DNA of 64,000 bases from Halodesulfovibrio marinisediminis DSM 17456 (GCF_900129975.1 NZ_FSRG01000007.1:35908-99907), one strand, 5' to 3'. Shown: positions 8,062-18,432, counted from the stretch's first letter. Translations and numbers: made by a program. The notes: generated from the letters alone by a model not told the origin.

Positions 8062-9099
8062 ATGAGCCTGATTCACGAATTAGAAAGCCTGGTTCAGGAG
8101 CTTAACAGCGGCCTGGATCAGGCTTTTTCATTAAGCGAAGTGGAAGATTTGCGTGTAGCCTTCTTGGGCCGAAAGGGTAAACTCGCGCAGATCATGCAGC
8201 GTCTTCCAGAACTGTCTCCAGAAGAGCGTCCGGAAGTTGGTAAAACTGCAAACATCGTTAAGGGCAAACTCACCGGTATGCTCGATGATTGCAAAACCAA
8301 GCTCGAAAACGCAGCGGAAGCGGATAAACTTGCTAAGTTTGACCCTTCCATGCCGGGACGTATGCCGTGGCAGGGTTCTTTACACCCTGTTACCAAGGTG
8401 ATGACAGAAATCTGTGATATCTTCAAAGGTCTTGGCTACGACATCGTAACCGGTCCTGAAGTTGAAAACGATTTTTATAACTTTGAAGCGCTTAACCTGC
8501 CTCCAGAGCACCCGGCGCGTGATATGCAGGATACCCTGTACGTAACAGATAATATTCTTCTGCGTACACACACATCCCCAATGCAGGCACGTACTATGCT
8601 CAAGCAGGAGCCGCCGCTTGCTATTATCGCACCGGGTAAAGTGTACCGTCGTGACTCCGACCTCACTCACACCCCAATGTTCCACCAGATCGAAGGTCTG
8701 TTGGTTGGTGAGAAAGTAAGCCTTGCTGAGCTTCGTGGTACTCTTACTGCCTTCTTGCAGAAAGTATTCGGACCGGAAACCAAAGTTCGTTTCCGTCCAA
8801 GCTTCTTCCCGTTCACTGAACCTAGTGTTGAAGTGGATATTTCTTGCTGCATGTGTGGTGGTGAAGGTGAAGTTGGCGGTCAGCCATGCCGTGTCTGCAA
8901 GCAGACAGGCTGGGTTGAAATCCTTGGTTGTGGCATGGTCGATCCTGAAGTGTTCAAGAAAGTTGGCTATGATCCGGAAAAATACACCGGCTTTGCCTTC
9001 GGTCTTGGTGTGGAACGTGTTGCAATGCTTAAGTACGGCATTGGTGACCTCCGCATGTTCTTCGAGAACGATGTGCGTTTCCTTAACCAGTTCATCTAG
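8062..9099 (+). CDS. pheS: Phenylalanyl-tRNA synthetase alpha subunit
   Basis: 345 residues, standard length. An N-terminal coiled-coil region (about 1-90) is followed by the class II catalytic core: motif 2 around [20 protein letters not shown], then [19 protein letters not shown], and motif 3 near [14 protein letters not shown] four-cysteine cluster (CCMCGG...CRVCKQ), common in bacterial PheS, is present. With PheT it forms the alpha2-beta2 enzyme that charges tRNA-Phe. pheT starts 18 bases downstream with its own GGGGAG site. Confidence 0.97.
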   Translation: MSLIHELESLVQELNSGLDQAFSLSEVEDLRVAFLGRKGKLAQIMQRLPELSPEERPEVGKTANIVKGKLTGMLDDCKTKLENAAEADKLAKFDPSMPGRMPWQGSLHPVTKVMTEICDIFKGLGYDIVTGPEVENDFYNFEALNLPPEHPARDMQDTLYVTDNILLRTHTSPMQARTMLKQEPPLAIIAPGKVYRRDSDLTHTPMFHQIEGLLVGEKVSLAELRGTLTAFLQKVFGPETKVRFRPSFFPFTEPSVEVDISCCMCGGEGEVGGQPCRVCKQTGWVEILGCGMVDPEVFKKVGYDPEKYTGFAFGLGVERVAMLKYGIGDLRMFFENDVRFLNQFI

Positions 9100-9116
9100 C
9101 AGGGGAGAATAGTACC

Positions 9117-11525
9117 ATGCTTTTAAGTATCAACTGGTTGAAAGAGTTTGTTCCGTTTACCGGAACAATTCAGGAACTTGATGACGCGCTGACCATGCTT
9201 GGTCTTGAAGTGGAAGAAGTACTTCGTCCATTTGAAGGCATTAAGCCAATGGTTATCGGTCATGTTATTGAGTGTGAGAAACACCCTGAAGCAGAAAAAC
9301 TTTCTGTGTGTAAGGTTGATGTTGGCGAAGAAGAGCCGTTAAACATTGTCTGCGGTGCACCGAACGTTCGTAAGGGACTGAAAGTAGCTGTAGTTAAAGT
9401 TGGCTCTGTAATGCCTGACGGCACCAAGATCAAAAAGACTAAACTTCGTGGTATTCCATCCATGGGTATGATTTGTTCCGAGCGTGAGCTTGGTCTGTCA
9501 GATGAACATGATGGCATCATGGAGCTTTCTGAAGAGTTTGTACCAGGTGCAAACCTTGTTGAGTCTTTGAAGCTTGATGAAGAAGTGCTGGATATTTCCA
9601 TCACTCCTAACCGTGCAGACTCCTTGAGCGTACTCGGTATTGCTCGTGAGGTTGCACTTGCTTTTGATCTGCCACTCACCGTACCTGAATACAGTCTTGT
9701 TGAGTCCGGCGACGATTGCTCTGAAGAAGTTGCAATTGAAATTGCCGACGCAGATAACTGTTACTGTTACTACGGCCGTATCCTCGAAGGTGCTTCCATT
9801 GGTAAGTCTCCTGAATGGATGCGTTACCGTCTCGTTGCTATTGGCTTACGTCCAATTTCTAACATTGTAGACGTAACCAACTACATCATGATGGGTTTTG
9901 GTCAGCCTCTCCACGCATTCGATCTTGATCGTCTTGAAGGCGCTAAGATCGTTGTGGACACTGCTGCTGAAGGTGAAAAGTTTACTACTCTTGATGAGCA
10001 GGAACGCACTCTTAAAGCAACTGACCTTATGATTAAAGACGGCAGCAAAAGCGTTGCGCTTGCTGGTGTTATGGGTGGCGCTAACAGTGAAATCCATGAT
10101 GGTTCTACACGCATTTTCCTTGAATCTGCAGTGTTCCATCCAGCAACTGTTCGTCGCACCGCACGTCGTCTTGCTCTCTCATCTGATGCTTCTTTCCGCT
10201 TTGAGCGCGGTGTTGACCAGTTAAATTGCCCAGAGGCAATGGATCGCGCAGCAGTTATGCTTGCTGAGCTTACTGGCGCTACCGTTCGTAAAGGCGTTTG
10301 CAAAGCTGAACCAAAGCCTTGGGCTGCCCCTGAGCTTCAGTTCCGCCCGCAGCGCTGTCGCGATCTTCTCGGTGTAGATGTGGATGATGCTTTCTGTAAA
10401 GCTACCCTTGAAAAGCTCGGTTGTACTATTTCCGGTGCAGATACTGAGAACTGGACTGTAGTACCTCCAAGCAACCGCCTCGACTACGAGCGTGAAGTAG
10501 ACTTTATTGAAGAAGTGGCACGCGTATATGGCATGGACCGTATCGAGCCTGTTCTTCCTCAGGTAAAACGTACTCTCGCAGCACGTAATGACGATTGCAA
10601 CGAATACGAGTTCTGGTCTCTCATTAAGGCTTGGGGTTGCGGCCTTGGTCTTAACGAAGCAATCAACTACTCCTTCGTTGGTCATGCAGATCTTGATCTG
10701 TTCAATCTGCCAAAAGATAACCGCATCACTATTATGAACCCGCTTTCTTCTGAGCAGGATGCGATGCGTACGGAGCTTGCTCCAGGTCTTCTGCAGAACC
10801 TTCGTCATAACTTGGGTCATGGCAACACTGGTCTGCGTTTGTTCGAACTTGCGCATATCTTTGAAGCTGATGAAACAAGCGATACAACTGTTCGCGAATC
10901 CGGCCGCTTGAACATTCTGTTCTACGGTGACCGTTTTGATACCGCGTACCCGCGTATGGCTGCTGATGCAGAGTATGCAGATATTAAAGGCTGTGTAGAA
11001 CATCTTCTTGCACACCTGCAGGTTGGTGAAGCTAGCTTTACTCTTGCAGAAGAGCATGCATGGATGTCTCCGGCTGTAGACGTTGTAGTGGGTGACCAGA
11101 AGGTTGGTACTATCGGCAGAATCAATCCTGAGATTGCTGATGCCTACAACGCTAAAAAAGATGTCTGGTTCGTAGACCTCGATACAGACGTGCTGAGAAA
11201 AATGTATGTTGCAAGCAGCATCAAGTTCTCCAGCCTGCCTGTGCATCAGTCTGCTTGGAACGACATCACTGTAATCGCTCCGATTACACTTAACGTTCAG
11301 GCTATCTTCGATCAGGTTGCTGCAACTAAATTGCCGCTTCTTGAGAAGATGGAACTGATCGACGTGTTCGTACCTGAAGCTTCTGAAGAAGCAGAAGAAA
11401 CGCGCAATTTGACCTTCCGCCTTACCTTCCGTCATAGTTCTAAGACACTGAAAGATAAGGATGTGGACAAAGAGCGTAAAAAGGTGGTTAAATCTCTCGA
11501 AAGTGCATTGCCTGTTCGCATTTAG
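9117..11525 (+). CDS. pheT: Phenylalanyl-tRNA synthetase beta subunit
   Basis: 802 residues, standard length. An EMAP/OB-type tRNA-binding domain comes first (about 40-150, with IVCGAPNVRKGLKVAVVKVG). The B3/B4 editing module follows, with SITPNRADSLSVLGIAREVA and VTNYIMMGFGQPLHAFD. The B5 domain and the inactive synthetase-like core come next, then a C-terminal ferredoxin-fold anticodon-binding domain ending LTFRHSSKTLKDKDVD. The start ATG 9117 follows AGGGGAG. It is the partner of PheS and edits Tyr-tRNA-Phe. A MerR-family gene follows 28 bases later. Confidence 0.97.
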   Translation: MLLSINWLKEFVPFTGTIQELDDALTMLGLEVEEVLRPFEGIKPMVIGHVIECEKHPEAEKLSVCKVDVGEEEPLNIVCGAPNVRKGLKVAVVKVGSVMPDGTKIKKTKLRGIPSMGMICSERELGLSDEHDGIMELSEEFVPGANLVESLKLDEEVLDISITPNRADSLSVLGIAREVALAFDLPLTVPEYSLVESGDDCSEEVAIEIADADNCYCYYGRILEGASIGKSPEWMRYRLVAIGLRPISNIVDVTNYIMMGFGQPLHAFDLDRLEGAKIVVDTAAEGEKFTTLDEQERTLKATDLMIKDGSKSVALAGVMGGANSEIHDGSTRIFLESAVFHPATVRRTARRLALSSDASFRFERGVDQLNCPEAMDRAAVMLAELTGATVRKGVCKAEPKPWAAPELQFRPQRCRDLLGVDVDDAFCKATLEKLGCTISGADTENWTVVPPSNRLDYEREVDFIEEVARVYGMDRIEPVLPQVKRTLAARNDDCNEYEFWSLIKAWGCGLGLNEAINYSFVGHADLDLFNLPKDNRITIMNPLSSEQDAMRTELAPGLLQNLRHNLGHGNTGLRLFELAHIFEADETSDTTVRESGRLNILFYGDRFDTAYPRMAADAEYADIKGCVEHLLAHLQVGEASFTLAEEHAWMSPAVDVVVGDQKVGTIGRINPEIADAYNAKKDVWFVDLDTDVLRKMYVASSIKFSSLPVHQSAWNDITVIAPITLNVQAIFDQVAATKLPLLEKMELIDVFVPEASEEAEETRNLTFRLTFRHSSKTLKDKDVDKERKKVVKSLESALPVRI

Positions 11526-11553
11526 TTAGCAAACAGCTCTGCAGGGGAGACGT

Positions 11554-11961
11554 ATGAAAGCAAAGACCTATCGTATCGGAGAGGCTGCTACCCTGCTGAA
11601 CTTGAAGCCGTACGTGTTGCGGTTTTGGGAAACAGAATTTAAACAGCTCATCCCTATACGCACCCAGAAAGGACAGCGTATGTATTCCGAGCAGAATGTC
11701 CTTCTGCTGCGGGCGATACGGCATTTGCTTTACGAACGCGGATTGACCATTGAAGGTGCCAGAAAGGTGCTTGGTCAATATGAAGAAATGTATGGCTCTA
11801 TCACCGGTCCGGAACAACCCGGACCGGAGATAGAGGCTTTTTGTGCGGGGAATGGTACCGAAACGCCTCTCTATGCAAAAGAGACCGGTATCATTGATGT
11901 TGAGGAGATTATTTCGGAACTCACATCACTCCGTAATATGCTCATAACGGGTCGTCATTGA
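11554..11961 (+). CDS. MerR-family transcriptional regulator
   Basis: 135 residues. The N-terminal winged helix-turn-helix is clear: YRIGEAATLLNLKPYVLRFWETEF (split here as YRIGEAATLLNLKPY and VLRFWETEF), then KGQRMYSEQNVLLLRAIRHLL and a short dimerisation helix. No cysteine or metal-binding C-terminal domain is seen, so the effector is unknown; the type resembles MlrA/HspR-like short MerR proteins. It follows pheT in the position where many proteobacteria have ihfA. A near-perfect 17-bp inverted repeat lies inside the gene (11796-11835) and a terminator overlaps its stop codon. ATG 11554 follows AGGGGAG. Confidence 0.88.
   Translation: MKAKTYRIGEAATLLNLKPYVLRFWETEFKQLIPIRTQKGQRMYSEQNVLLLRAIRHLLYERGLTIEGARKVLGQYEEMYGSITGPEQPGPEIEAFCAGNGTETPLYAKETGIIDVEEIISELTSLRNMLITGRH
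11796..11835. repeat. 17-bp inverted repeat within the merR coding sequence
   Basis: CTCTATCaCCGGTCCGG (11796-11812) and CCGGACCGGaGATAGAG (11819-11835) pair at 16 of 17 positions around a 6-nt loop. It encodes residues around SITGPEQPGPEIE, in the region after the DNA-binding domain. Confidence 0.75.
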
Positions 11962-11976
11962 TGAACCCGTCTTTTT
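11947..11976 (+). terminator. Terminator overlapping the merR stop codon
   Basis: ACGGGT (11947-11952) pairs with ACCCGT (11965-11970), an inner TCAT/ATGA extends the stem, and a six-T run follows. The stop codon (11959-11961) is inside the hairpin. Confidence 0.75.
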
Positions 11977-12049
11977 TGTGTGGTCCGTCCGTTGGGGACG
12001 AGCACACCAACACAGTACCATAACCGGCGAAAGCCACAGAGAATATACT

Positions 12050-12706
12050 ATGATCCTTTCACCTTCGTTATTGTCTTCTGACTTCGGCAGAATTGCTGAA
12101 GAATTACAGGCACTCGAACAGGCAGGACTGAAATGGGTACACTGGGATGTCATGGACGGCATGTTTGTACCTAACATTACTCTTGGAGCACCAATCATTA
12201 AATGCCTCCGCAAAAAAAGTAATCTCTTTTTTGATGTACATTTAATGGTTCAGCAGCCAGAGCGTTACGTTAATGACTTTGTGGATGCCGGTGCAGATAT
12301 GGTTGTTATCCATGCAGAAGCGACTAACCACCTTGAACGTACTATTGCGGAGATTAAACGCAACGGTGCTCAGGCAGGTGTAGCACTCAACCCTCATACT
12401 CCTCTTTCTGTGCTTGATTACGTTCTCGACGAACTGGACATGGTTCTCATCATGAGTGTTAACCCGGGCTTCGGCGGACAGAAATTTATTCCTTTCAGCA
12501 TGCGTAAAGTTGCAGAACTTTCCAGCATGATTAAACAGCGTGGTCTTTCAACTCTCATTCAGGTTGATGGCGGGGTTGATCCTGAGAACACCGCAGAATT
12601 GGTACGTAATGGTGCAGATGTACTTGTATCCGGTTCTGCTTTCTTTGGTTTCCCACCATACGCTGAGCGTCTGAAGACTTTTGAAGAAGTGGCTCGCAAT
12701 GCATAG
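12050..12706 (+). CDS. rpe: Ribulose-phosphate 3-epimerase
   Basis: 218 residues from ATG 12050, a normal length; the frame is open further upstream but only from a non-family N-terminus that runs through the merR terminator. Family motifs in order: ILSPSLLSSDFG, HWDVMDGMFVPNITLG (metal-binding His and Asp), FFDVHLMV, MSVNPGFGGQKFIP, and QVDGGVDPEN. It interconverts ribulose-5-P and xylulose-5-P through a TIM-barrel active site with a divalent metal. Transketolase follows 114 bases later, so the non-oxidative pentose phosphate pathway is grouped here. No strong Shine-Dalgarno sequence precedes the start. Confidence 0.95.
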   Translation: MILSPSLLSSDFGRIAEELQALEQAGLKWVHWDVMDGMFVPNITLGAPIIKCLRKKSNLFFDVHLMVQQPERYVNDFVDAGADMVVIHAEATNHLERTIAEIKRNGAQAGVALNPHTPLSVLDYVLDELDMVLIMSVNPGFGGQKFIPFSMRKVAELSSMIKQRGLSTLIQVDGGVDPENTAELVRNGADVLVSGSAFFGFPPYAERLKTFEEVARNA

Positions 12707-12710
12707 CGGG

Positions 12711-12753
12711 TTAATTGATAGCCGTTATCACCAGTTGTCATAACGGCAATTAA
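12711..12753 (+). promoter_or_regulatory. Hairpin between rpe and tkt
   Basis: GCCGTTAT (12721-12728) pairs with ATAACGGC (12740-12747), and flanking TTAATT/AATTAA can extend it. There is no T-run, so it is not a standard terminator; it may tune tkt expression. Confidence 0.5.
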
Positions 12754-12820
12754 CGTCTATCGACTGCCTCAGCAACCAGCTGGAAAAAAATTTATTGCAT
12801 CATTCTTTCAGGAGGAACCG

Positions 12821-14818
12821 ATGCCGTCTCGTAAAGACCTCGCCAACGCAGTCCGCGCTTTGAGCATGGACGCTGTGCAGAAAGCAAACTCTGGCCACCC
12901 AGGCGCGCCAATGGGTATGGCAGATATTGCTGAAGTTCTCTGGAACGACTTCCTTAAGCATAACCCAAGTAACCCTGCATGGGCTAACCGCGACCGTTTC
13001 GTGCTGTCTAACGGTCACGCTTCTATGCTTATCTACTCTTTGTTGCATCTCTCCGGTTACGACCTCAGCATCGAAGACATTAAAAATTTTCGTCAGATGG
13101 GTTCAAAAACTCCAGGTCATCCAGAATACGGTATGACTCCGGGTGTTGAGCTCACTACTGGCCCTCTTGGTCAGGGTATCGCTACCGCAGTGGGTATGGC
13201 AGTTGCTGAAAAAGCACTTGCTGAGCACTTCAACCGCGATGGTTTTGACGTTGTAGACCACTACACCTACGTTTTCATGGGTGATGGTTGTTTAATGGAA
13301 GGTATTTCTCACGAAGCATGTTCCTTTGCCGGTACTCTTGGTCTCGGTAAGCTTATCGCATTCTGGGACGATAATGGCATTTCCATTGACGGTAAAGTTG
13401 GACATTGGTTCGACGAAGATACCGCTGCACGCTACGAAGCTTACGGCTGGCATGTTATCCGCGACATCGACGGCCATAACCCTGAAGCAATCAAAAAAGC
13501 TGTAGAAGAAGCAAAAGCAGAAACTGCTAAGCCTTCTCTTATCTGCTGTCGCACCATCATCGGTTTCGGTGCTCCTCACAAACAGGGCACTGCTGCAACT
13601 CACGGTGCACCTCTTGGTGACGAAGAAATTGCTGCAACTCGTAAAGAAATTGGTTGGGAACATCCAGCGTTTGAAATCCCTGCTGAAATTACTGAAGCAT
13701 GGGATTCCCGTGAACGCGGCGCAGCAGCTCAGAAAGAGTGGGACGGCATGTTTGCAAGCTACCAGATTGCACATCCTGAACTTTCTAAAGAATTTATCCG
13801 CCGCATGGCTGGCGACCTTCCAGAATCTTTTGAAGATATCGCACAGAAAGCTGTTGATGCTGCAAACGCAGCTGCTAAGTCTGCTGCTACACGTAAAGAT
13901 TCTCCGGTTGCACTTAACGCATTCGGTCCAGCTATGCCTGAACTCCTTGGCGGTTCTGCAGACCTCACCGGTTCTGTAGGCACCAAGTGGGATCAGTACG
14001 AGCTTCTTTGCAAAGAGAACTGGGCTGGTAACTACATGTCCTATGGCGTACGTGAGTTCGGCATGGGTGCTATGATGAACGGTATGGCACTGCACGGCGG
14101 TATCATTCCTTACGCAGGCACCTTCCTCGTATTCTCCGACTACGCAAAAAATGCAATCCGTCTTTCCGCTCTCATGGGCGTTCGTACTCTCTGGGTACTT
14201 ACCCACGATTCCATCGGTCTTGGCGAAGACGGCCCAACTCACCAGCCAGTAGAACACCTTGCTGGTTTGCGTATGACTCCGAACTGCTACGTATGGCGTC
14301 CTTGCGATACAGTTGAATCCATCGAAGCATGGAAAGCTGGTATCGAAACCAAGAATGCTCCTACTTGCTTCTCTATGTCTCGCCAGACCCTGCCATTCAT
14401 GGCTCGTTCTGAGGAAGCTCTTGCGAACGTTAAGCGTGGTGGTTACGTCCTTCGTGACTGCGAAGGTACCCCAGAGTGTATCCTTATCGCGACCGGTTCT
14501 GAAGTAGGCCTTGCTGTTGAAGCATACGACCGTCTTACTAAAGTAGGCCGTAAGGTTCGCGTTGTTTCCATGCCTTGTACTGAAGTCTTTGATGCTCAGG
14601 ATGCAGAATACAAAGAAAGCGTACTGCCTTCTTCTGTTGCTGCTCGTGTTGCTATCGAAGCAGCATCAGCTGATTTCTGGTACAAATATGTTGGTCTTGC
14701 AGGCCGCGTAATCGGCATGACCTCCTTCGGTGAATCTGCACCTGCAGGTGAACTCTTCAAGCACTTCGGCTTTACTGTTGAGCACGTTGTAGAAGCTGCT
14801 GAAGAAACTATGCGCTAG
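12821..14818 (+). CDS. tkt: Transketolase
   Basis: 665 residues, full length. The N-terminal thiamine-diphosphate domain has [14 protein letters not shown] near residues 24-37, the substrate-binding HGH-type [10 protein letters not shown], and the cofactor motif [13 protein letters not shown] near 155-168. The Pyr domain has the conserved [11 protein letters not shown] and [13 protein letters not shown] segments and [15 protein letters not shown], followed by the C-terminal domain. It transfers two-carbon units in the pentose phosphate pathway, pairing functionally with the upstream rpe product. ATG 12821 follows CAGGAGG. A strong terminator lies 70 bases after the stop. Confidence 0.97.
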   Translation: MPSRKDLANAVRALSMDAVQKANSGHPGAPMGMADIAEVLWNDFLKHNPSNPAWANRDRFVLSNGHASMLIYSLLHLSGYDLSIEDIKNFRQMGSKTPGHPEYGMTPGVELTTGPLGQGIATAVGMAVAEKALAEHFNRDGFDVVDHYTYVFMGDGCLMEGISHEACSFAGTLGLGKLIAFWDDNGISIDGKVGHWFDEDTAARYEAYGWHVIRDIDGHNPEAIKKAVEEAKAETAKPSLICCRTIIGFGAPHKQGTAATHGAPLGDEEIAATRKEIGWEHPAFEIPAEITEAWDSRERGAAAQKEWDGMFASYQIAHPELSKEFIRRMAGDLPESFEDIAQKAVDAANAAAKSAATRKDSPVALNAFGPAMPELLGGSADLTGSVGTKWDQYELLCKENWAGNYMSYGVREFGMGAMMNGMALHGGIIPYAGTFLVFSDYAKNAIRLSALMGVRTLWVLTHDSIGLGEDGPTHQPVEHLAGLRMTPNCYVWRPCDTVESIEAWKAGIETKNAPTCFSMSRQTLPFMARSEEALANVKRGGYVLRDCEGTPECILIATGSEVGLAVEAYDRLTKVGRKVRVVSMPCTEVFDAQDAEYKESVLPSSVAARVAIEAASADFWYKYVGLAGRVIGMTSFGESAPAGELFKHFGFTVEHVVEAAEETMR

Positions 14819-14885
14819 GACTGGTTTTCAGTCTGTTTCTTAGCGGTGTTGAGTTTCTTCATACCGCAGGTACTGAATAGAGTTT

Positions 14886-14921
14886 AAGCCCCAAACACGC
14901 AATGCGTGTTTGGGGCTTTCT
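14886..14921 (+). terminator. Terminator of tkt
   Basis: AAGCCCCAAACACGC pairs with GCGTGTTTGGGGCTT, a 15-bp stem with a very short loop, followed by tttcttttatt. Confidence 0.9.
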
Positions 14922-15169
14922 TTTATTCATGCTTTTTTTGGTGTACCATGTAAAAAGTCGTGTCCTTATACTGAGATTTGCCAAAAGTTGTTGCAGTATG
15001 TGCGGATGGTATGAAAAGAACAGTAAGAACCACATGGTAGTGACATTCAAAAATCAAACGGGTATATTTATAATCGGTACTAACACGACGCTGTAGGCTA
15101 GGCGTATGGTATTATGTACTGAAGATAAGCATAACATTCAAATCAGTTAGCACTCATAACTGGAGCATC

Positions 15170-17599
15170 ATGAGCAAAATTCGGCCTCTTTCTGCCAAGA
15201 AATTACGCGCAAAACTTGCGCTTTCTCATATTCCGTACAAAAACAGCAGCGATATCAAGTTAGATAAAGCGGCTGTTCACGCACCGCAGCCTCGTGCGAT
15301 GCAGGCACTTGAGCTCGCGCTTAATATTAAAGACTACGGCTACAACATCTTTTTAGCCGGTTGTGCGAACCTTGGCCGCAATTATATGTTGCAAGAATTT
15401 TTGCGCGAGAGAGCAAAGGCTTTGCCGACTCCTCCGGATATGCTGTACGTGAACAATTTTGAAGATCCGGACGCACCTATTTTGCTGACAGTTCCAGCAG
15501 GCAAAGGCAGGGCGTTAAAGCAGGATTTTTCTCAGGCTATTTCTAATGTTCGTAAGGAATTGCCTAAGCGTTTCGATAGTGACAGCTATCTTAAGAAACG
15601 CACAATCATCATGGATCAGTTCGCTGAAGAACGTGATTCTTTGTTTAAAGAGATGGATTCCATTGCTGAAAAAGAAGGATTCCATATGGATCTGGATGAG
15701 CAGGGCAGCATTACGTTGTACCCGCTCATCGAGGGTAAACGCCTTTCCGAAGAAGAATTCGAGCGTATCGACGAAGGCTTGAAAAAAAGTCTGAAAGCCA
15801 AGGGCGACAAGCTGTTGCATGCGTTGAACACGTTGTTACGCAACATGAATAATGCCGAGCAGGCATTGCGCACTAAAGAGAAAAATTTAGAGAAGGAACT
15901 GACAACTGAAGTTCTTGAAGAACTGCTACATCCGACCATTAAAGAATATGAGGAATGTTGTGAGAGTGAAGCTCTTTCAGAGTTCTTCAAGGCAGCTAAA
16001 GAAGATATTTTAGAGCATGTTGAAGCGCTTCTGCCGAAAGAATCGTCAGCAATTCCTTTGTCTTTACCTGAAGCCTTGCAGCAACAGCATCCTGAAGATG
16101 CAACCGCACCGTACGAAATTAACGTCTTTGTAGATCATGCTGAAACAAAAGGTGCACCGATTATTCTGGATGATCATCCGACGGTAGCAAACTTGCTTGG
16201 TTGCATTGAACGCGAAGCAGAAATGGGTGCGTTAATTACAGATTTCTCACTCATTAAGTCTGGTTCTATCCATCAGGCAAACGGTGGTTTTCTATTACTC
16301 CATATTGAAGATATTCTTTCCCAGCACGGTTCATGGGAAGGGCTTATGCGTGCCTTGCGTTCCGGTATTGTCCGCATAGAGGACAGCGAAGAAGGACAGG
16401 AAGCAATGAAGACCAAAGGTATTGAACCTGAACCGCTTTTGCTGGATCTGAAAGTAATCCTGATTGGTAATGAAGGTTTTTACGAGCAGTTGCTTGAATC
16501 GGATGATCGTTTTCCAAAGCTTTTTAAAATAAAAGCTCACCTGAATGATTCCATGCTGCGCGGCAAAGAAGGCTATGCTGTGTACATGCATCGTATGGCA
16601 GGTATCATTGATGACAATGACTTGTTGCCGTTTTCTAAAGATGCAATGGCAGAAGTTATTGATTATGGCTCTCGTATTGTTGAAGACCAGACTCGCCTTT
16701 CACTCAAGTTTCCACTGCTTAGGGAGATTATGATTGAGGCATCTGCACTGGCTTCAATGGATAAAAAGAAAGCTGTAGATGGTGCTACTGTCCACAAGAC
16801 GCTTGTCACACGTCATTACCGTAATAACTTGTACGAAGAATTATTCTTTGAAGAATACGATCGTGATTTGATCAAAGTAACCACACATGGTGAAAAGATT
16901 GGCCGTGTTAATGGCTTGTCTGTCTCCATGTATGGCGACTTTGAATTTGGTTTGCCGCACCAGATTGCTTCTACCGTAGGTGTTGGGCATGGCGGTGTTA
17001 TCGACCTTGAACGTGAAGCAGAGTTGAGTGGACCGATCCATACCAAGGCGATGATGATTCTGAAAAGTTATCTCATCGGTATGTTTGCTCACAACAAACC
17101 TCTGGTACTGACCGGTTCATTGTATTTTGAGCAAGGCTATGCAGGCATCGAAGGCGATTCAGCTTCTGGTGCAGAACTTGTGGCGTTGCTTTCTTCTCTT
17201 GCAGAGGTGCCGGTGACACAATCGCTTGCTTTTACCGGTGCGGTTTCACAAAGTGGTGAAATTCTCGCTGTGGGCGGTGTTACCCGCAAAATTGAAGGGT
17301 ACTTTGATATCTGTTCCCGTCGTGGACTTACAGGGCAGCAGGGCGTTATTATTCCCAGGGATAATGTAGATCAGCTCATGCTGAAACGTGAGATTGCCGA
17401 CAAGGTAGATGAAGGTCTCTTTAGTATTTACCCTGTAGCGCATATTGAAGAAGCTCTTGAACTGCTTACAGGTATGAAGTGTGGTTCCAGACGTAAAGAT
17501 GGTTCCTTTACCAAGGACCTTCTGTTTGACCGTGTTGACCGTCGTCTGAAAGAGCTTGGTCGTCTTGCTACTCATGCTTATAAAAAGAATAAAAAATAA
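15170..17599 (+). CDS. Lon-related ATP-dependent serine protease (AAA_32/LonB-like)
   Basis: 809 residues. The C-terminal S16 peptidase domain carries the Ser-Lys dyad as Ser664 in GDSASG and Lys707 in GGVTRKIEG; the 43-residue spacing equals that of Lon. The N-terminal half is the AAA_32 type found in Lon-related proteins, with an inserted coiled-coil region around 150-260. The P-loop position reads GCANLGRN (64-71), which lacks the canonical GK[ST]; GGFLLLHIEDIL near 369 looks like a Walker B. It is probably a cytoplasmic protein-quality protease. ATG 15170 follows ctggagc. It is monocistronic as far as visible, with about 250 AT-rich bases upstream and no obvious heat-shock site. Confidence 0.88.
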   Translation: MSKIRPLSAKKLRAKLALSHIPYKNSSDIKLDKAAVHAPQPRAMQALELALNIKDYGYNIFLAGCANLGRNYMLQEFLRERAKALPTPPDMLYVNNFEDPDAPILLTVPAGKGRALKQDFSQAISNVRKELPKRFDSDSYLKKRTIIMDQFAEERDSLFKEMDSIAEKEGFHMDLDEQGSITLYPLIEGKRLSEEEFERIDEGLKKSLKAKGDKLLHALNTLLRNMNNAEQALRTKEKNLEKELTTEVLEELLHPTIKEYEECCESEALSEFFKAAKEDILEHVEALLPKESSAIPLSLPEALQQQHPEDATAPYEINVFVDHAETKGAPIILDDHPTVANLLGCIEREAEMGALITDFSLIKSGSIHQANGGFLLLHIEDILSQHGSWEGLMRALRSGIVRIEDSEEGQEAMKTKGIEPEPLLLDLKVILIGNEGFYEQLLESDDRFPKLFKIKAHLNDSMLRGKEGYAVYMHRMAGIIDDNDLLPFSKDAMAEVIDYGSRIVEDQTRLSLKFPLLREIMIEASALASMDKKKAVDGATVHKTLVTRHYRNNLYEELFFEEYDRDLIKVTTHGEKIGRVNGLSVSMYGDFEFGLPHQIASTVGVGHGGVIDLEREAELSGPIHTKAMMILKSYLIGMFAHNKPLVLTGSLYFEQGYAGIEGDSASGAELVALLSSLAEVPVTQSLAFTGAVSQSGEILAVGGVTRKIEGYFDICSRRGLTGQQGVIIPRDNVDQLMLKREIADKVDEGLFSIYPVAHIEEALELLTGMKCGSRRKDGSFTKDLLFDRVDRRLKELGRLATHAYKKNKK

Positions 17600-17698
17600 C
17601 CTGAGTCAGTGCATCAAATAGTAGTATTGTCAAGCACGGCTTGCGGGCATGGTATTGTGTATGTACTATAGAAGTACATCTATTGTTTTCGAGGGGAT

Positions 17699-18427
17699 AT
17701 GAATTCATTTTCTGTAAGTGTCGTCATTCCTGTTTGGTATGAAGCCAAAGGGATTAATGAACGCATTGTGCATGTCTATCAGCGTGCGGCAGAAGCTATG
17801 TGTTCTCCTTCTGTGCAGGTGATTGTTGCAGATGGTGATCCGGAAGCATCAACACTTGCAGCGATTGAGAATGAAGAAGTAATTCAAGTGAAGTCTCCTC
17901 AAGGGCGGGCCATGCAAATGAATGCTGGTGCGGCTATGGCAACAGGTGATGTTTTGTTGTTTCTGCATGCAGATACTGTCCTTCCTGTAGGCGCCTTTGA
18001 CCTTATTCAGGATGCATTGAGAAAGGACAGGGCGTCGGGAGTTAGTGCAAAGGCAGGCGCATTTAGCCTGTCCATTGCCAGTGACAGCAGGTTCTTATAC
18101 CTTGTAAGTAAGTTGTCGAACTGGCGTAACCGGATTACCCGTACGCCGTATGGGGATCAGGCACAGTTTTTTGTACGATCATATTTTGAAGAAATTTCAG
18201 GATATGCTCCCATTCCGCTCATGGAAGATGTTGAGATTATGCGTAGAATTCGCGACCGTAACGATCCTCTCGCAATAATCGATACTCCGATTTCTACATC
18301 TGCTCGCAGGTGGGAAGCGGAAGGGATGTACAGATGTACGTTACGCAACGTGCTGTTGCGTTTATTATATGGGGCAGGGGTTTCTGCTCAAACACTTTCG
18401 AATTGGTATCGCGCCATGAAGGGGTAG
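17699..18427 (+). CDS. GT2-type glycosyltransferase of the TIGR04283 (selenodomain/arsenosugar-associated) family
   Basis: 242 residues. A GT-A fold is shown by VSVVIPVWYEAKGIN at the start, VIVADGDPEA, GRAMQMNAGA, and the metal-binding acidic pair in LLFLHADTVLP, followed by RTPYGDQAQFFVR and LMEDVEIMRRI. This pattern matches the family named TIGR04283 (rSAM/selenodomain-associated transferase 2, also labelled arsenosugar biosynthesis glycosyltransferase). The sugar donor and acceptor are unknown. It is cotranscribed with the companion TIGR04282-type gene 5 bases downstream. ATG 17699 follows GAGGGGA. Confidence 0.85.
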   Translation: MNSFSVSVVIPVWYEAKGINERIVHVYQRAAEAMCSPSVQVIVADGDPEASTLAAIENEEVIQVKSPQGRAMQMNAGAAMATGDVLLFLHADTVLPVGAFDLIQDALRKDRASGVSAKAGAFSLSIASDSRFLYLVSKLSNWRNRITRTPYGDQAQFFVRSYFEEISGYAPIPLMEDVEIMRRIRDRNDPLAIIDTPISTSARRWEAEGMYRCTLRNVLLRLLYGAGVSAQTLSNWYRAMKG

Positions 18428-18432
18428 CTTTA

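Noticed and set aside
14902-15096. A 64-codon plus-strand frame after tkt
   Set aside because: It starts inside the tkt terminator and has no ribosome-binding site.
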